A stretch of DNA of 36,658 bases from an uncultured Clostridia bacterium (GTDB lineage: Bacteria; Bacillota; Clostridia; Oscillospirales; Acutalibacteraceae), in contig CAMJOD010000006.1 in assembly GCA_946407465.1 (NCBI GenBank), positions 1 to 36,658 on the forward strand, written 5' to 3'. This document shows, piece by piece, positions 8,365-18,103 of the stretch. Made by a program: the position numbers and the translations under genes. Positions within the stretch are counted from its first letter, which is position 1. Each line of letters opens with the position of its first letter. The notes below the pieces were generated by a model. That model saw nothing but the letters and a program-made list of their open reading frames with translations, made no database searches and was not told the origin of the DNA.

Positions 8365-9783
8365 ATGATGAAAAGAGTTCCAAAGCCTGTGTTCTTCATC
8401 GTCGCTTTGTTGATTCTCGCCTTTGCCTTCACCGCGGTGTTCGGCGTTTCGTATTATAACGGCGACAACAAGGTGACAGTCATCAAGGGCATGAGCGACA
8501 TCCGATGGGGAATTGACATCAGCGGCGGCGTTAATGCGACTTTCAAGCCCGCAAACGACTATGACGCCTCAAAGGAAGAACTGGATGCTGCCAAGGCGAC
8601 AATCGAAACCCGTATGATATCCTCTGGTATCACGGACTATGAGCTGTACGCCGACAGTGCAAACGACAAAATTATCGTCCGCTTCCCGTGGAAGTCGGAT
8701 GAGAAGAACTTTGACGCGAGCGAGGCAATCAACGAGATTTCCGCAACCGCGCAGCTGACGTTCCGTCCGGGCAATTCCTACGAAACACAGACAGTGGATA
8801 AAAACGGCAATGTAATTCTAAAGACCGCTACCGGCGAAACGGCGGAGACTGTTCTGATGGACGGTTCCATGGTCGCCGATGCGCAGGCAGGTATGCAGCA
8901 GGAGACAGGCAAAAGTCCCGAATATGTTGTCAACCTGACGCTCACCGAGGAGGGCAAGACCAAGTTTGTCGAGATTACTTCCGAATACAACGGCAAGGTT
9001 GTCTCCATCTGGATGGATGATATCATGATTTCCGCGCCGACTGTCAACGCGGTTATCTCCGACGGCAAGGCAGTAATTTCCGGCAGCTTCACCGCTGCGT
9101 CCGCCACCGATTTGGCAAACAAAATCAAGGCAGGCGCACTTCCCTTTGAGCTGCAAACCGTCACCTACGGCAACATCAGCCCCACACTGGGACAGAACGC
9201 CCTGCTCGCCATGGCATGGGCGGCAGCCATTGCCTTTGTGATTATCATTATCATCATGATTGCGTTCTACCGTCTCCCGGGCTTTATCGCCGTGATTTCG
9301 CTTCTCGGTCAGATGGGTCTGATGGTAGCCGCTATCTCGGGCTATTTCCCGATTCTCAATTCCTTTACCATGACGCTGCCCGGTATCGCCGGCTTGATTC
9401 TGTCCATCGGTATGGGCGTTGACTGTAACGTTATCACCGCCGAGCGTATCAAGGAAGAGCTGCGCGGCGGCAGAACCCTCGACGGTGCGCTCGAAAAGGG
9501 TACCAAAAACTCCCTTGCCGCTATCATCGACGGTAACATGACCGTTATTATTGTATCTATCATCTTGATGCTGGTATTCGGTCCCTCCAACATTCTTTCG
9601 TTCATCTTCGGTGAATCCACAACGGGTACCATCTACGCGTTCGGTTACACCCTGTTGGTTGGTGTTATCGCCAACTTCATCATGGGCGTATTCTTCTCCA
9701 GACTGATGCTCAGAAGTGTTGCGGGATTGAAGCCCTTCAGAAAAACTTGGTTATATGGAGGTGCTAAGAATGGCAAAGCTTGA
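8365..9783 (+). CDS. secD: Protein translocase subunit SecD
   Basis: 472 aa; 'GIDISGGVNATF', 'GMGVDCNVITAERIKEELRGGRTLDGAL' SecD motifs. Confidence 0.96.
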   Translation: MMKRVPKPVFFIVALLILAFAFTAVFGVSYYNGDNKVTVIKGMSDIRWGIDISGGVNATFKPANDYDASKEELDAAKATIETRMISSGITDYELYADSANDKIIVRFPWKSDEKNFDASEAINEISATAQLTFRPGNSYETQTVDKNGNVILKTATGETAETVLMDGSMVADAQAGMQQETGKSPEYVVNLTLTEEGKTKFVEITSEYNGKVVSIWMDDIMISAPTVNAVISDGKAVISGSFTAASATDLANKIKAGALPFELQTVTYGNISPTLGQNALLAMAWAAAIAFVIIIIIMIAFYRLPGFIAVISLLGQMGLMVAAISGYFPILNSFTMTLPGIAGLILSIGMGVDCNVITAERIKEELRGGRTLDGALEKGTKNSLAAIIDGNMTVIIVSIILMLVFGPSNILSFIFGESTTGTIYAFGYTLLVGVIANFIMGVFFSRLMLRSVAGLKPFRKTWLYGGAKNGKA

Positions 9784-10783
9784 TAGTAAACCCGAGGCTA
9801 TGGTGACTTCTCAGGAAATCAGCGAGAGATTCAACGGCGGCAAGCGTGTGCTTGACTTCACCGGAAAGAAGAAGATTTTCTTCGGCATCTCTCTCGGCGT
9901 TATCTTAATCGGTATTATTTGTAACTTTATTTTCGGCACCACCCTCGATATTCAGTTTTCCGGCGGTGCAACCCTGACCTTCAGCTATCAGGGCGACATC
10001 AAGCAGGACGAGCTGTACGATTTCATCCAGGAAAAAACAACTGACAGAATCTCCACCGCGTTCTCCAGCGATTTGGTCGGCGGCACCGGCAACAACGTAA
10101 CCGTTCAGTTCTCCGGCAACGACGCGATTGACCAGAACATCCGTCCCACCCTGCAGGCTGCCTTGCAGGAGAAGTATCCCGAAGCAAACTTTGTTTGTCT
10201 GGAGGAGAACTCCGTTGACGCTTCCATGGGTCTGAGCTTTTTGCTCAAGTGCCTGGTAGCTGTCGCAATCGCCAGCGTTTTGATGGTGCTCTATGTCACC
10301 ATTCGTTTCAAGAAAATCGGCGGCTTGTCAGCCGGTGTGATGGCGCTGGTTGCGCTGTTCCACGACGTTGCGATGATTTATTTCCTCTACGTAATCTTCC
10401 GCTGGCCGATTGACTCCAACTTCATCGCCGTTGTGCTGATGATTTTGGGTTACTCGCTGAACGATACCATCGTTATCTACGACCGTGTGCGCGAGCAGAG
10501 AAAGCTCATGGGCAGAAAGGTCAGCATTGACGCCGTATTCAACGTCAGCTGCACCAAGACCATGAGAAGAACGATTATGACCTCTGTTACCACCCTGGCG
10601 GCTATCCTGACCGTTTATGTGGTGGCGAGCGTGTTCAACATCGCTTCCGTAAAGGGCTTTGCACTGCCCATGATGATCGGTGTCATCTCCGGTTGTTATT
10701 CCTCGCTGTGCATCGCCGGTCCGCTCTGGGTCATGTGGCGGAACCACAAGGCTGCCAAGAAGGCTGCGGCAAAGGCAAAATAA
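9770..10783 (+). CDS. secF: Protein translocase subunit SecF
   Basis: 'DIQFSGGATLTFSYQG', 'GYSLNDTIVIYDRVREQRKLMGRK' SecF motifs; overlaps the secD end. Confidence 0.96.
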   Translation: MAKLDSKPEAMVTSQEISERFNGGKRVLDFTGKKKIFFGISLGVILIGIICNFIFGTTLDIQFSGGATLTFSYQGDIKQDELYDFIQEKTTDRISTAFSSDLVGGTGNNVTVQFSGNDAIDQNIRPTLQAALQEKYPEANFVCLEENSVDASMGLSFLLKCLVAVAIASVLMVLYVTIRFKKIGGLSAGVMALVALFHDVAMIYFLYVIFRWPIDSNFIAVVLMILGYSLNDTIVIYDRVREQRKLMGRKVSIDAVFNVSCTKTMRRTIMTSVTTLAAILTVYVVASVFNIASVKGFALPMMIGVISGCYSSLCIAGPLWVMWRNHKAAKKAAAKAK

Positions 10784-11164
10784 TCAAAGAATATTTTCAA
10801 ACAACGGGTACTCGCTTCCTTTTATGGAGGCGAGTCCTTTTTTTGCGCTTGTGCTCTCGGCAAAATACATACCCGGATCGTCGTGCTCCAAGTGCGCGCG
10901 CATTTTGGAGATGGCGCCGCCGATGGCGTCCGCGTAATCGTGGCTCAGCAGGGCGTATATTTTTCCGACCTCGCGTTCCCAGTTCTGCTCCGTTTCGCGG
11001 CAAAGAGTAAGCGCCGCCTTTGTTTTGTTTTCTTTCAGCAGATCGTCGATAGCCTCGATCTGACCGGTGTAGCGGTCAGCCTGCCTGCCGACATAGCGGA
11101 CTTCCCAAAAGGAGGCGCCGAGCACAAGCGCCGTCAGTGCCAAGGCAATGAATAACCGTTTCAT
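10784..11164 (-). CDS. DUF4363 family protein
   Basis: 126 aa with N-terminal TM/signal and helical domain; 4-bp overlap with the upstream DUF421 gene, a frequent partner in spore formers. Confidence 0.75.
   Translation of the reverse strand: MKRLFIALALTALVLGASFWEVRYVGRQADRYTGQIEAIDDLLKENKTKAALTLCRETEQNWEREVGKIYALLSHDYADAIGGAISKMRAHLEHDDPGMYFAESTSAKKGLASIKGSEYPLFENIL
10810..10844 (+). terminator. Intrinsic terminator of secF located inside the convergent CDS
   Basis: ACTCGCTTCC / GGAGGCGAGT 10-bp stem (one G.U), loop TTTTAT, followed by CCTTTTTTT. Confidence 0.85.
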
Positions 11165-11838
11165 TTTTCATTCTCCCTGCGAATGATCTGACAAACGCCG
11201 TTGCCGTCCATCGTCATCAGAAATATCTCGTTCAGCTTGATTTGTTTCTTTTGAAGAATATTGTTGATTTCCTGCCTGGTGCTGCCGCACAGCCGCAGAG
11301 AGGATTCGACCCATGCGCCGTCGCTTACCACGACGGCTTCCATTTTGTTGTCCGGAATGACGATACCGCAGTCCTCCGCCTTCGGCACGCGCTTGGAGGG
11401 CTTTTCCAACACACTGAACACGCCGTTTGTCTCCACAATGCAGTACTGCACGTCCTGCAAGGAAAAGATATTTTGCTGCCGCAGCTGGGCGCAAAGCTCG
11501 TCGGTCGTCAGGCGCAGGCGTTTGAGCTGGTGCTGCAGGAGCTTGCCGTCCTCAATCACCACCACCGGACTGCCGCTGATCAGCTTGCGGAACAGGCGGC
11601 TTTTGAGCATGACGGCGCTGACGGTCAGCTCCAGCGAAACCAGCACCAACACCGGCACCACACCGCTCAAAAGCGGCTGCGCGGTATTTTGCATGGGCAG
11701 CGAGGCAATATCGGAAATCATCATGGTCACCACCAGCTCGCTCGGCTGCATGTCGCTGATTTGGCGCTTGCCCATCAGGCGAATGGCGAGAATGACAAAA
11801 ACATATAAAATGACGGTTCGGATTACCGCGATAAACAT
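11161..11838 (-). CDS. DUF421 domain membrane protein (YetF/YrbG-like)
   Basis: 'RLMGKRQISDMQPSELVVTMMISDIASLPMQ' DUF421 signature, three N-terminal TM segments. Confidence 0.92.
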   Translation of the reverse strand: MFIAVIRTVILYVFVILAIRLMGKRQISDMQPSELVVTMMISDIASLPMQNTAQPLLSGVVPVLVLVSLELTVSAVMLKSRLFRKLISGSPVVVIEDGKLLQHQLKRLRLTTDELCAQLRQQNIFSLQDVQYCIVETNGVFSVLEKPSKRVPKAEDCGIVIPDNKMEAVVVSDGAWVESSLRLCGSTRQEINNILQKKQIKLNEIFLMTMDGNGVCQIIRRENEK

Positions 11839-11923
11839 AGCATCACCTCTGTTACCATTCCCGTTCGCGTTCGGAATATGTATATTTTAAGCGGCGCAGC
11901 GCACAATAAGCGCAGGTGATAAC

Positions 11924-13381
11924 ATGTATAATTCTCTTTTGGAAATAACAAAGGATTTGCAGGAGACCTTCGACAATTCCGCCGACCTGACGGTGCGCAC
12001 ACTGATTTTGCAGTCGCCCGAACGCCGCAAGGCTGCCATTATCACGCTGGAGGGCATGGTGGACAAGGAGGGACTCGCGCAGGCGGCAATCAATCCGCTG
12101 ATGGCATACCGCTTCGGAGCCGAAACGCCTGCTCAGATGGTGGATACCATTTTATACACGGTGCTCGCGTCGTCTGATGTGACGGCGTTCGAGGGAAAGG
12201 AGCAGCTCTTGACCTTCATCTCCTCGGGCTTTGCCGTGATAACCGTGGACGGCGCCGCCAAGATGATAGCGGTCGGCGCACAGGGCTTTCCGTTTCGCGG
12301 CGTATCCGAGCCGGAGAGCGAGGTGGTGCAGCGCGGCTCGCGCGAGGGCTTTACGGAGCCGCTGCGCGTCAATATGTCGCTGATTCGCCGCCGCTTGAAA
12401 AGCCCTGATTTGGTTTTTGAGCAGGTCACGGTGGGGGAGAAGAGCCGCACGCAGCTCATGCTCTGCTACCTGCGCAGCGCAGCCTCTCCCAAGCTGGTAA
12501 AGGAGCTGCGCGAGCGGTTGGCTGCCTGCGATTTGGAGACGGTGCTCGCCGCCGGTTATCTCTCGGAATATCTGGAGGATCCGCACACAAGCCGTTTGTT
12601 TTCGGGCGTGGGCATTTCGGAGCGTCCGGACACGGTCTGCGGCAAGCTCACGGAGGGCAGAGTCGCCGTTATCGCGGACGGCACACCGGCGGTCATGCTG
12701 GTGCCGCATTTGTTTGTGGAGGAGTTTCAGGGTGTGGACGACTACTCCAACCGCACCTATTACGCTGCCTTTATCCGCACGCTCAAATATCTCTCGTTTA
12801 TGGTGTCGGTATTTCTGCCGGCGCTCTACACAGCGTTTGCGCAGTTCCATCCCGAATATTTTCCGACATGGATTCTCATCAAAACCGCTTCCTCGCTCTC
12901 TCAAACGCCCCTGCCGGTCACCTTGGAGGTGCTGCTGATCACCTTTGTCTATGAAATCATGAAGGAAGCCGGACTGCGGATTCCCAAGTCGCTCGGCCAT
13001 GCGGTCAGCATTGTCGGCGCGCTGGTCATCGGCGAAAGCGCCGTCACCGCCGGTATCATCAGCTCGTCTACCCTGATGGTGGTGGCGACCGCCGCCATTT
13101 GCAGCTATGTCACCTCGCCGCTCTATCCGCCCGTTACGATGCTGCGGTTTTTGCTGGTGATTGTCGCCGGTGTGCTCGGCTTGTGGGGCATTGTGCTGTG
13201 TACCGCCTTGGTGCTGATCAGCATGTGCTCCAAAACCTCGCTCGGCGTGCCGTATCTTTCCTCGCTGTCGCCGTTTTCTCTGCGCACCATGCGCGACGTG
13301 TTTGTGCGCGCAAGCTGGAAAAAGCTCGGCAAGCACACCATCAAGGTGCAAAATTTTGCAGAAACGGAGGAAATCAAATGA
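11924..13381 (+). CDS. Spore germination receptor A subunit (GerA/SpoVAF family)
   Basis: 485 aa; 'REGFTEPLRVNMSLIRRRLKSPDL', 'HPEYFPTWILIKTASS', 'LGHAVSIVGALVIGESAVTAGIISSSTLMVVA' motifs. Confidence 0.95.
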   Translation: MYNSLLEITKDLQETFDNSADLTVRTLILQSPERRKAAIITLEGMVDKEGLAQAAINPLMAYRFGAETPAQMVDTILYTVLASSDVTAFEGKEQLLTFISSGFAVITVDGAAKMIAVGAQGFPFRGVSEPESEVVQRGSREGFTEPLRVNMSLIRRRLKSPDLVFEQVTVGEKSRTQLMLCYLRSAASPKLVKELRERLAACDLETVLAAGYLSEYLEDPHTSRLFSGVGISERPDTVCGKLTEGRVAVIADGTPAVMLVPHLFVEEFQGVDDYSNRTYYAAFIRTLKYLSFMVSVFLPALYTAFAQFHPEYFPTWILIKTASSLSQTPLPVTLEVLLITFVYEIMKEAGLRIPKSLGHAVSIVGALVIGESAVTAGIISSSTLMVVATAAICSYVTSPLYPPVTMLRFLLVIVAGVLGLWGIVLCTALVLISMCSKTSLGVPYLSSLSPFSLRTMRDVFVRASWKKLGKHTIKVQNFAETEEIK

Positions 13382-14433
13382 ATCGTGAGGTTCCGTTTTC
13401 CTCCAAGCGCATGCTGCTGACGCTGACCCTCTGCGCCTGCGCGGTCATTCTGCTGCAAAACCATGAGCTGTCGCAGCGGCTGTCCTTTCCGCTCACGCTT
13501 GGCGCCATGGCGGCAGGTCTGGCGGTCTGCTTCCTCTTTTTTATTCCGTCCGTGCTGCTCAAATCGCGGCATAACACCGACGCGCTCACGCTGCTGCGCA
13601 GCCGCGCCAAGCCGGTCAGGGCGCTGACAGCGGCAATCTGCGGCGCCTCTTTTTTGTATATCGCCGTCTATTTCCTGCTGCCCTACACCGAGATGTTCTG
13701 CAAAAAATACTATCCCGACGCAAGCCCCTGTCTGATCGCCTTTTTGCTGCTCGGCTGTTGCGTGTATGCCGCCGTCAAGGGCGTCAACGTGATTACGCGG
13801 TTCGGAATATTCTTGTTCGTGCTCGCCATGACAACCAATCTGCTTCTGTTCGGCGGCTGCGTGTCGTCGCTGGATTTTCAAAACGGCGGCGCGTTTTTGT
13901 CGGGAAAACCGCAGGATTTTTTGCAGGACGCGCTCTATTTCGCGACGCCGTGCTTTATCGCGGCGCTCTTTGCCTGTCTTTGCGGCAGCGCCAAGCAGTT
14001 CCGCGTACGGCACGTGACTATCGCGCTGCTGATGACGGGCGTCAAATATGCGTTGGTGCTGTTTTTTATCGTCTATGCGGTCGGCGCCTACGCCGCAAGG
14101 CAGGAATACCGCACCTTTGTCTTGTCGCGTGTGGCGCATTTCGGCAGCTTTTCGGGCATTGAGAGCTTTTATATGGCGCTGAGCACCATGTCGGTTTTTA
14201 TGATACTGTCCCTCTTGCTCTGCGGCGTCACCAAATCAGTCGGCAAGCCCGGCAGCCTGCCCCTGACCGCCGCGCTGACCGGCGGTATCTTTGTGCTGCA
14301 CTGGCTGGCGGAGCAGTTTCCTTTTATCAAAGAGTGCTTCACCTGTCCGCCGGTGCTGATTGGCTTTAGCTTTCTCACTGCTGTCGTCCTGCCGGCGGTG
14401 CTGCTCATTCAAAAAAGGAGGCAACATGCGTAA
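13378..14433 (+). CDS. Spore germination receptor B subunit (GerAB-family permease)
   Basis: ~351 aa, about 10 TM segments; ATGA overlap with the A subunit; gene order A-B-C. Confidence 0.82.
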   Translation: MNREVPFSSKRMLLTLTLCACAVILLQNHELSQRLSFPLTLGAMAAGLAVCFLFFIPSVLLKSRHNTDALTLLRSRAKPVRALTAAICGASFLYIAVYFLLPYTEMFCKKYYPDASPCLIAFLLLGCCVYAAVKGVNVITRFGIFLFVLAMTTNLLLFGGCVSSLDFQNGGAFLSGKPQDFLQDALYFATPCFIAALFACLCGSAKQFRVRHVTIALLMTGVKYALVLFFIVYAVGAYAARQEYRTFVLSRVAHFGSFSGIESFYMALSTMSVFMILSLLLCGVTKSVGKPGSLPLTAALTGGIFVLHWLAEQFPFIKECFTCPPVLIGFSFLTAVVLPAVLLIQKRRQHA

Positions 14434-15004
14434 CAAATTCTTGCCGCTCTGCTGTGCGCTCTGTCTGCTGACCGGCTGCAACAACGCCCACCGCGTCGAA
14501 ACGGCGTCGGTTATCGAAAACGTCTGCGTCAGCCGTTCTGCGGACAAGCTCTGCTACACCTTCTTTCTTTTGGAGGACAGCGACAAGCCGCACGCCGTCA
14601 CGGTTCCGGCGGACTCCTTTGAGGAGGCGCGAAGGCTGGCGGAGGAGCAGTATATTCCGCACGTGACGCTCGCCAAGCTGGAGCTGCTGCTGCTGGAGCA
14701 GGAGGTGAGCGGAGAGGTCATGCGCCGCGACATCGACTATATTTCCACGCAGGCGTACTTTTCTCCGGTCGCGCATGTGGCGCTCTGCGACGAGGGCACC
14801 ATCCGCCGTCTCAAACGCGACAACAGCGCGCAGGAGCTGATTGAGCGCCAAATCGACCTGCTGCACAGTGAACAGCCGGAGGTCAAGACGGACTATTTGT
14901 CGGTTTTTAACGCCTACGCGCGCCGAAAGAGCTTTTCGGTGCCGCTGATAACCGCCGAAAAGGAGCTGCGCGTGTCGTCAAAAACCGTTATTCCCGTGCG
15001 ATAG
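14426..15004 (+). CDS. Short GerC-like spore germination lipoprotein (N-terminal domain only)
   Basis: 192 aa; lipobox 'LCLLTGCNN'; overlaps the B-subunit gene; 'HVTLAKLELLLLEQEVSGEVMRRDIDYI' resembles the GerC N-terminal domain. Confidence 0.7.
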   Translation: MRNKFLPLCCALCLLTGCNNAHRVETASVIENVCVSRSADKLCYTFFLLEDSDKPHAVTVPADSFEEARRLAEEQYIPHVTLAKLELLLLEQEVSGEVMRRDIDYISTQAYFSPVAHVALCDEGTIRRLKRDNSAQELIERQIDLLHSEQPEVKTDYLSVFNAYARRKSFSVPLITAEKELRVSSKTVIPVR

Positions 15005-15129
15005 GGCAAACTTCTGTTCAAAAACATGAAAAAAATTCATAAAAAGACTTTATTAAAATTGCCTTTTGTAGTATAATATAAACTGATTATAATCAATTAC
15101 TATACCATTTTATCAAAGGCGGTGGATTT

Positions 15130-16095
15130 ATGTCTGAATTTTCCGTACCTCTGTCCGTGATAGTCGAACGGCTCGGCTTGGACAAGGTATATGTATCCGA
15201 AAACTATGAGGAAACGAATATTTCTTCAATGGAAATAAACAGACCCGGCTTGGAGCTGACGGGTTACTTCGAATTTTTTGACAACAAGCGCATTCAGATT
15301 CTCGGCAACACGGAATTTTCCTATCTCGGTCGCTTCGGCTCCGAGGCGCAGCGCATGGTCATCGACTCCATTTTCAGCTTTGGTCCTCCGGCGGTCATCA
15401 TTTGCCGCCAAATCGAGCCTTCCAACGTTATTTTGGAGAGCGCCAAGCTGCACAAGGTTTCCATCTTCCGCACAGATGAAAACACATCCGACCTAACCGC
15501 CCGTCTGGTTCAGCTTCTCAACCGCGAGCTGGCGCCGCGCATTACGCGTCACGGCGTGCTGGTGGAGGTCTACGGCGAGGGCTGTCTGCTTGTCGGCGAC
15601 AGCGGCGTCGGCAAGAGTGAAACCGCCATTGAGCTGATCAAGCGCGGTCACCGTCTGGTCGCAGACGATGCGGTGGAGATCCTGCGCACCTCCGTCAATA
15701 CGATCATCGGACAGTCGCCCAAAAATATCCGTCATTTCATCGAGCTGCGCGGCATAGGAATAATTAACGCCCGTCAGCTGTTCGGTATGGGCGCCATCAA
15801 AACCAGTGAAAAGATTGACATGGTTGTCAATTTGGAACTTTGGGACAACACAAAGGTCTACGACCGCATGGGTCTTGACAATGAATATATGGAAATCCTC
15901 GGCGTGGAGGTGCCCACCATGCGCATTCCCGTCAAGCCCGGCAGAAACCTCGCCGTCATCATTGAGGTGGCTGCGATGAACAACCGCCAGAAAAAGATGG
16001 GCTACAACGCCGCCAAGGATTTGCTCAAGAGCCTTGGAATGGATTTGGCGGCAATGCCGGAGTCGCCAAAGGTAGTGATTGATAAGTGGGATTAA
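15130..16095 (+). CDS. hprK: HPr kinase/phosphorylase
   Basis: Walker A 'GDSGVGKSETAIELIKRGHRLVADDAVEI'; 'ELRGIGIINARQLFGMGAI' signature. Confidence 0.97.
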   Translation: MSEFSVPLSVIVERLGLDKVYVSENYEETNISSMEINRPGLELTGYFEFFDNKRIQILGNTEFSYLGRFGSEAQRMVIDSIFSFGPPAVIICRQIEPSNVILESAKLHKVSIFRTDENTSDLTARLVQLLNRELAPRITRHGVLVEVYGEGCLLVGDSGVGKSETAIELIKRGHRLVADDAVEILRTSVNTIIGQSPKNIRHFIELRGIGIINARQLFGMGAIKTSEKIDMVVNLELWDNTKVYDRMGLDNEYMEILGVEVPTMRIPVKPGRNLAVIIEVAAMNNRQKKMGYNAAKDLLKSLGMDLAAMPESPKVVIDKWD

Positions 16096-16252
16096 TACTA
16101 ATACCTAATAAAAAGTAGACAATCTTTGCGGTCTATTTTCCGCAATACTGCGTTGTCGTCCTTGCAAGGCGACAGCCTTGCGGCGTCCTCCGCCTTGTCT
16201 TGCGAAAAATATCCTCGCAAAATATTAGTCTACTTTCTATCAGGAATTAGTA
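16096..16252. mobile_element. MITE-like element (non-autonomous, palindromic)
   Basis: Terminal inverted repeats TACTAATACCTAATAAAAAGTAGAC ... GTCTACTTTCTATCAGGAATTAGTA (22/25 identical after reverse complement); possible TA target duplication; GC-rich interior with several hairpins; no transposase. Confidence 0.8.
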
Positions 16253-16297
16253 TAAAGACCGCTAAAGCTTTTATATTGATTTATGAGAGGGTAACAA

Positions 16298-17203
16298 ATG
16301 GACAAAACGGATATAATATTTAATCTTGCGGAGATTCTGGGCTGCGAGGCGCGCAAGTATGAGCCGCTGAGCAAGCACACTACCTTCAAAATCGGTGGCG
16401 TTGCCGATACATACGTAAAGGTGACCTCGCTGAGCAAGCTGAGCACGATTTTGAAGGAGTGCCGCGAATCCGACATCGACTATATGATAATCGGCAACGG
16501 CAGCAATATTTTGGCTTCGGACGACGGCTATCGCGGCGTTGTGATTCGGCTGGACGGCGATTTCCGCAAAATCGCGCTTGTGGACGACGACACCATCTAC
16601 TGCGGCGCAGGCGCCACCCTGGCGGCGCTGTGCAAGTTCGCGCTGAACAACGGACTGAGCGGCTTGGAGTTCGCGTGGGGTATTCCCGGCAGCGTCGGCG
16701 GCGCGGTGTTTATGAACGCAGGCGCCTACGGCGGCGAGATGAAGGACGTGGTCTACAGCGTCAATCACCTCACCAAAAACGGCGAGCCGGGCAGAACCGA
16801 AAAGGACGACCTGCAGTTTGGCTACCGCGCCAGCGTCTACCGCCAAAACAACGCGATTATCACCGGCGCCACCCTAAAGCTGCGCAAGGACAATCCCGAG
16901 GACATCCGCGCCAGAATGGACGACTATCTCGGCAGGCGTTCGAGCAAGCAGCCGCTGGAATATCCCAGCGCCGGCAGCGTGTTCAAGCGTCCCGAAGGCG
17001 CCTACGCAGGCGCACTGATTGAGCAGTGCGGACTAAAGGGACATTCACACGGCGGCGCACAGGTGAGCGAAAAGCACGCCGGCTTTATCATCAACAAGGC
17101 AAACGCCAACGCCAATGACGTCAAGAGCCTGATTCGCGAGGTACAGACCAAGGTCTACGACGAAACGGGCTACAATCTGGAATGTGAATTGATTATTTTG
17201 TAA
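16298..17203 (+). CDS. murB: UDP-N-acetylenolpyruvoylglucosamine reductase
   Basis: 'KHTTFKIGGVADTYVKV', 'GNGSNILASDDGYRGVVIRL', 'GIPGSVGGAVFMNAGAYGGEM', 'PSAGSVFKRPEG'. Confidence 0.97.
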   Translation: MDKTDIIFNLAEILGCEARKYEPLSKHTTFKIGGVADTYVKVTSLSKLSTILKECRESDIDYMIIGNGSNILASDDGYRGVVIRLDGDFRKIALVDDDTIYCGAGATLAALCKFALNNGLSGLEFAWGIPGSVGGAVFMNAGAYGGEMKDVVYSVNHLTKNGEPGRTEKDDLQFGYRASVYRQNNAIITGATLKLRKDNPEDIRARMDDYLGRRSSKQPLEYPSAGSVFKRPEGAYAGALIEQCGLKGHSHGGAQVSEKHAGFIINKANANANDVKSLIREVQTKVYDETGYNLECELIIL

Positions 17204-17220
17204 CCGCATTTGGGGGGAAT

Positions 17221-18084
17221 ATGGATTTTGTCATCATAACCGGCATGTCCGGCGCGGGAAAAACCTCTGCGCTGCATGTGCTGGAGGACATCGGCTACTA
17301 CAGCGTAGACAACATACCGGCTTCGCTGCTGCCCATGCTCTACACGCTCTGTTCCAAATCGGAGGATTCCAAAATGCAGCGCGTGGCAGTTGTGGTGGAC
17401 GTCAGGGGAACCGAAAACTACAAAATGATGAACGTCGGCATTGAACAGTTCAAGGCAGCGCACAAGGACGTCAAAATACTTTTTTTCGACGCCAAAAACG
17501 ACTCGATTATTATGCGCTACAAGGAGACGCGCCGCCGCCATCCGCTTGTTGACCGCCTCAAGGACGGCTCGGTCACAGAGGCGGTGGAGCTGGAGAGAGC
17601 CTTGGTCGCGTCCACCAGAAACCACGCCGACTATCTCATCGACACCACTTATATGTCCACCAAGCAGCTGCGCGAGCGCGTGCTGAGCCTGTTTTTGGAG
17701 GACACCACGCAGGCGCTCACGCTGAGCTTTATGTCCTTTGGCTTCAAATACGGCATTCCGCTCGAGGCGGATATGATTATCGACGTGCGCTGTCTGCCCA
17801 ATCCGTTCTACATAAACGAGCTAAAGCACCAAACCGGACTGGATCAGCCGGTGCGCGACTATGTGCTGGGCAGTGAAGAAACACAGCAGTTTTTGAAGCT
17901 TACGCTGAACCTGCTCGACTTTGCGGTGCCGCTCTATCTCAAGGAGGGAAAGAGCGAGCTGGTGGTCGGCGTCGGCTGCACCGGCGGCAAGCACCGCAGC
18001 GTCACACTGGCGCGCGAGCTCGAAAGCCATTTTCACCGTATGGGCTACAAGTGCGTGATTCAGCACCGCGATGTGCATCGCTGA
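17221..18084 (+). CDS. rapZ: RNase adapter RapZ / YvcJ-family nucleotide-binding protein
   Basis: 'ITGMSGAGKTSALHVLEDIGYYSVDNIP', 'SFGFKYGIPLEADMIIDVRCLPNPFY', 'VGCTGGKHRSVTLARELESHF'. Confidence 0.96.
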   Translation: MDFVIITGMSGAGKTSALHVLEDIGYYSVDNIPASLLPMLYTLCSKSEDSKMQRVAVVVDVRGTENYKMMNVGIEQFKAAHKDVKILFFDAKNDSIIMRYKETRRRHPLVDRLKDGSVTEAVELERALVASTRNHADYLIDTTYMSTKQLRERVLSLFLEDTTQALTLSFMSFGFKYGIPLEADMIIDVRCLPNPFYINELKHQTGLDQPVRDYVLGSEETQQFLKLTLNLLDFAVPLYLKEGKSELVVGVGCTGGKHRSVTLARELESHFHRMGYKCVIQHRDVHR

Positions 18085-18103
18085 CCGCAAAAGAGGAGTA
18101 ACC

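Noticed and set aside
16126-16323. 65-aa + ORF between hprK and murB
   Set aside because: Lies mostly within the MITE-like element and runs into murB; no RBS; a repeat-derived spurious ORF.
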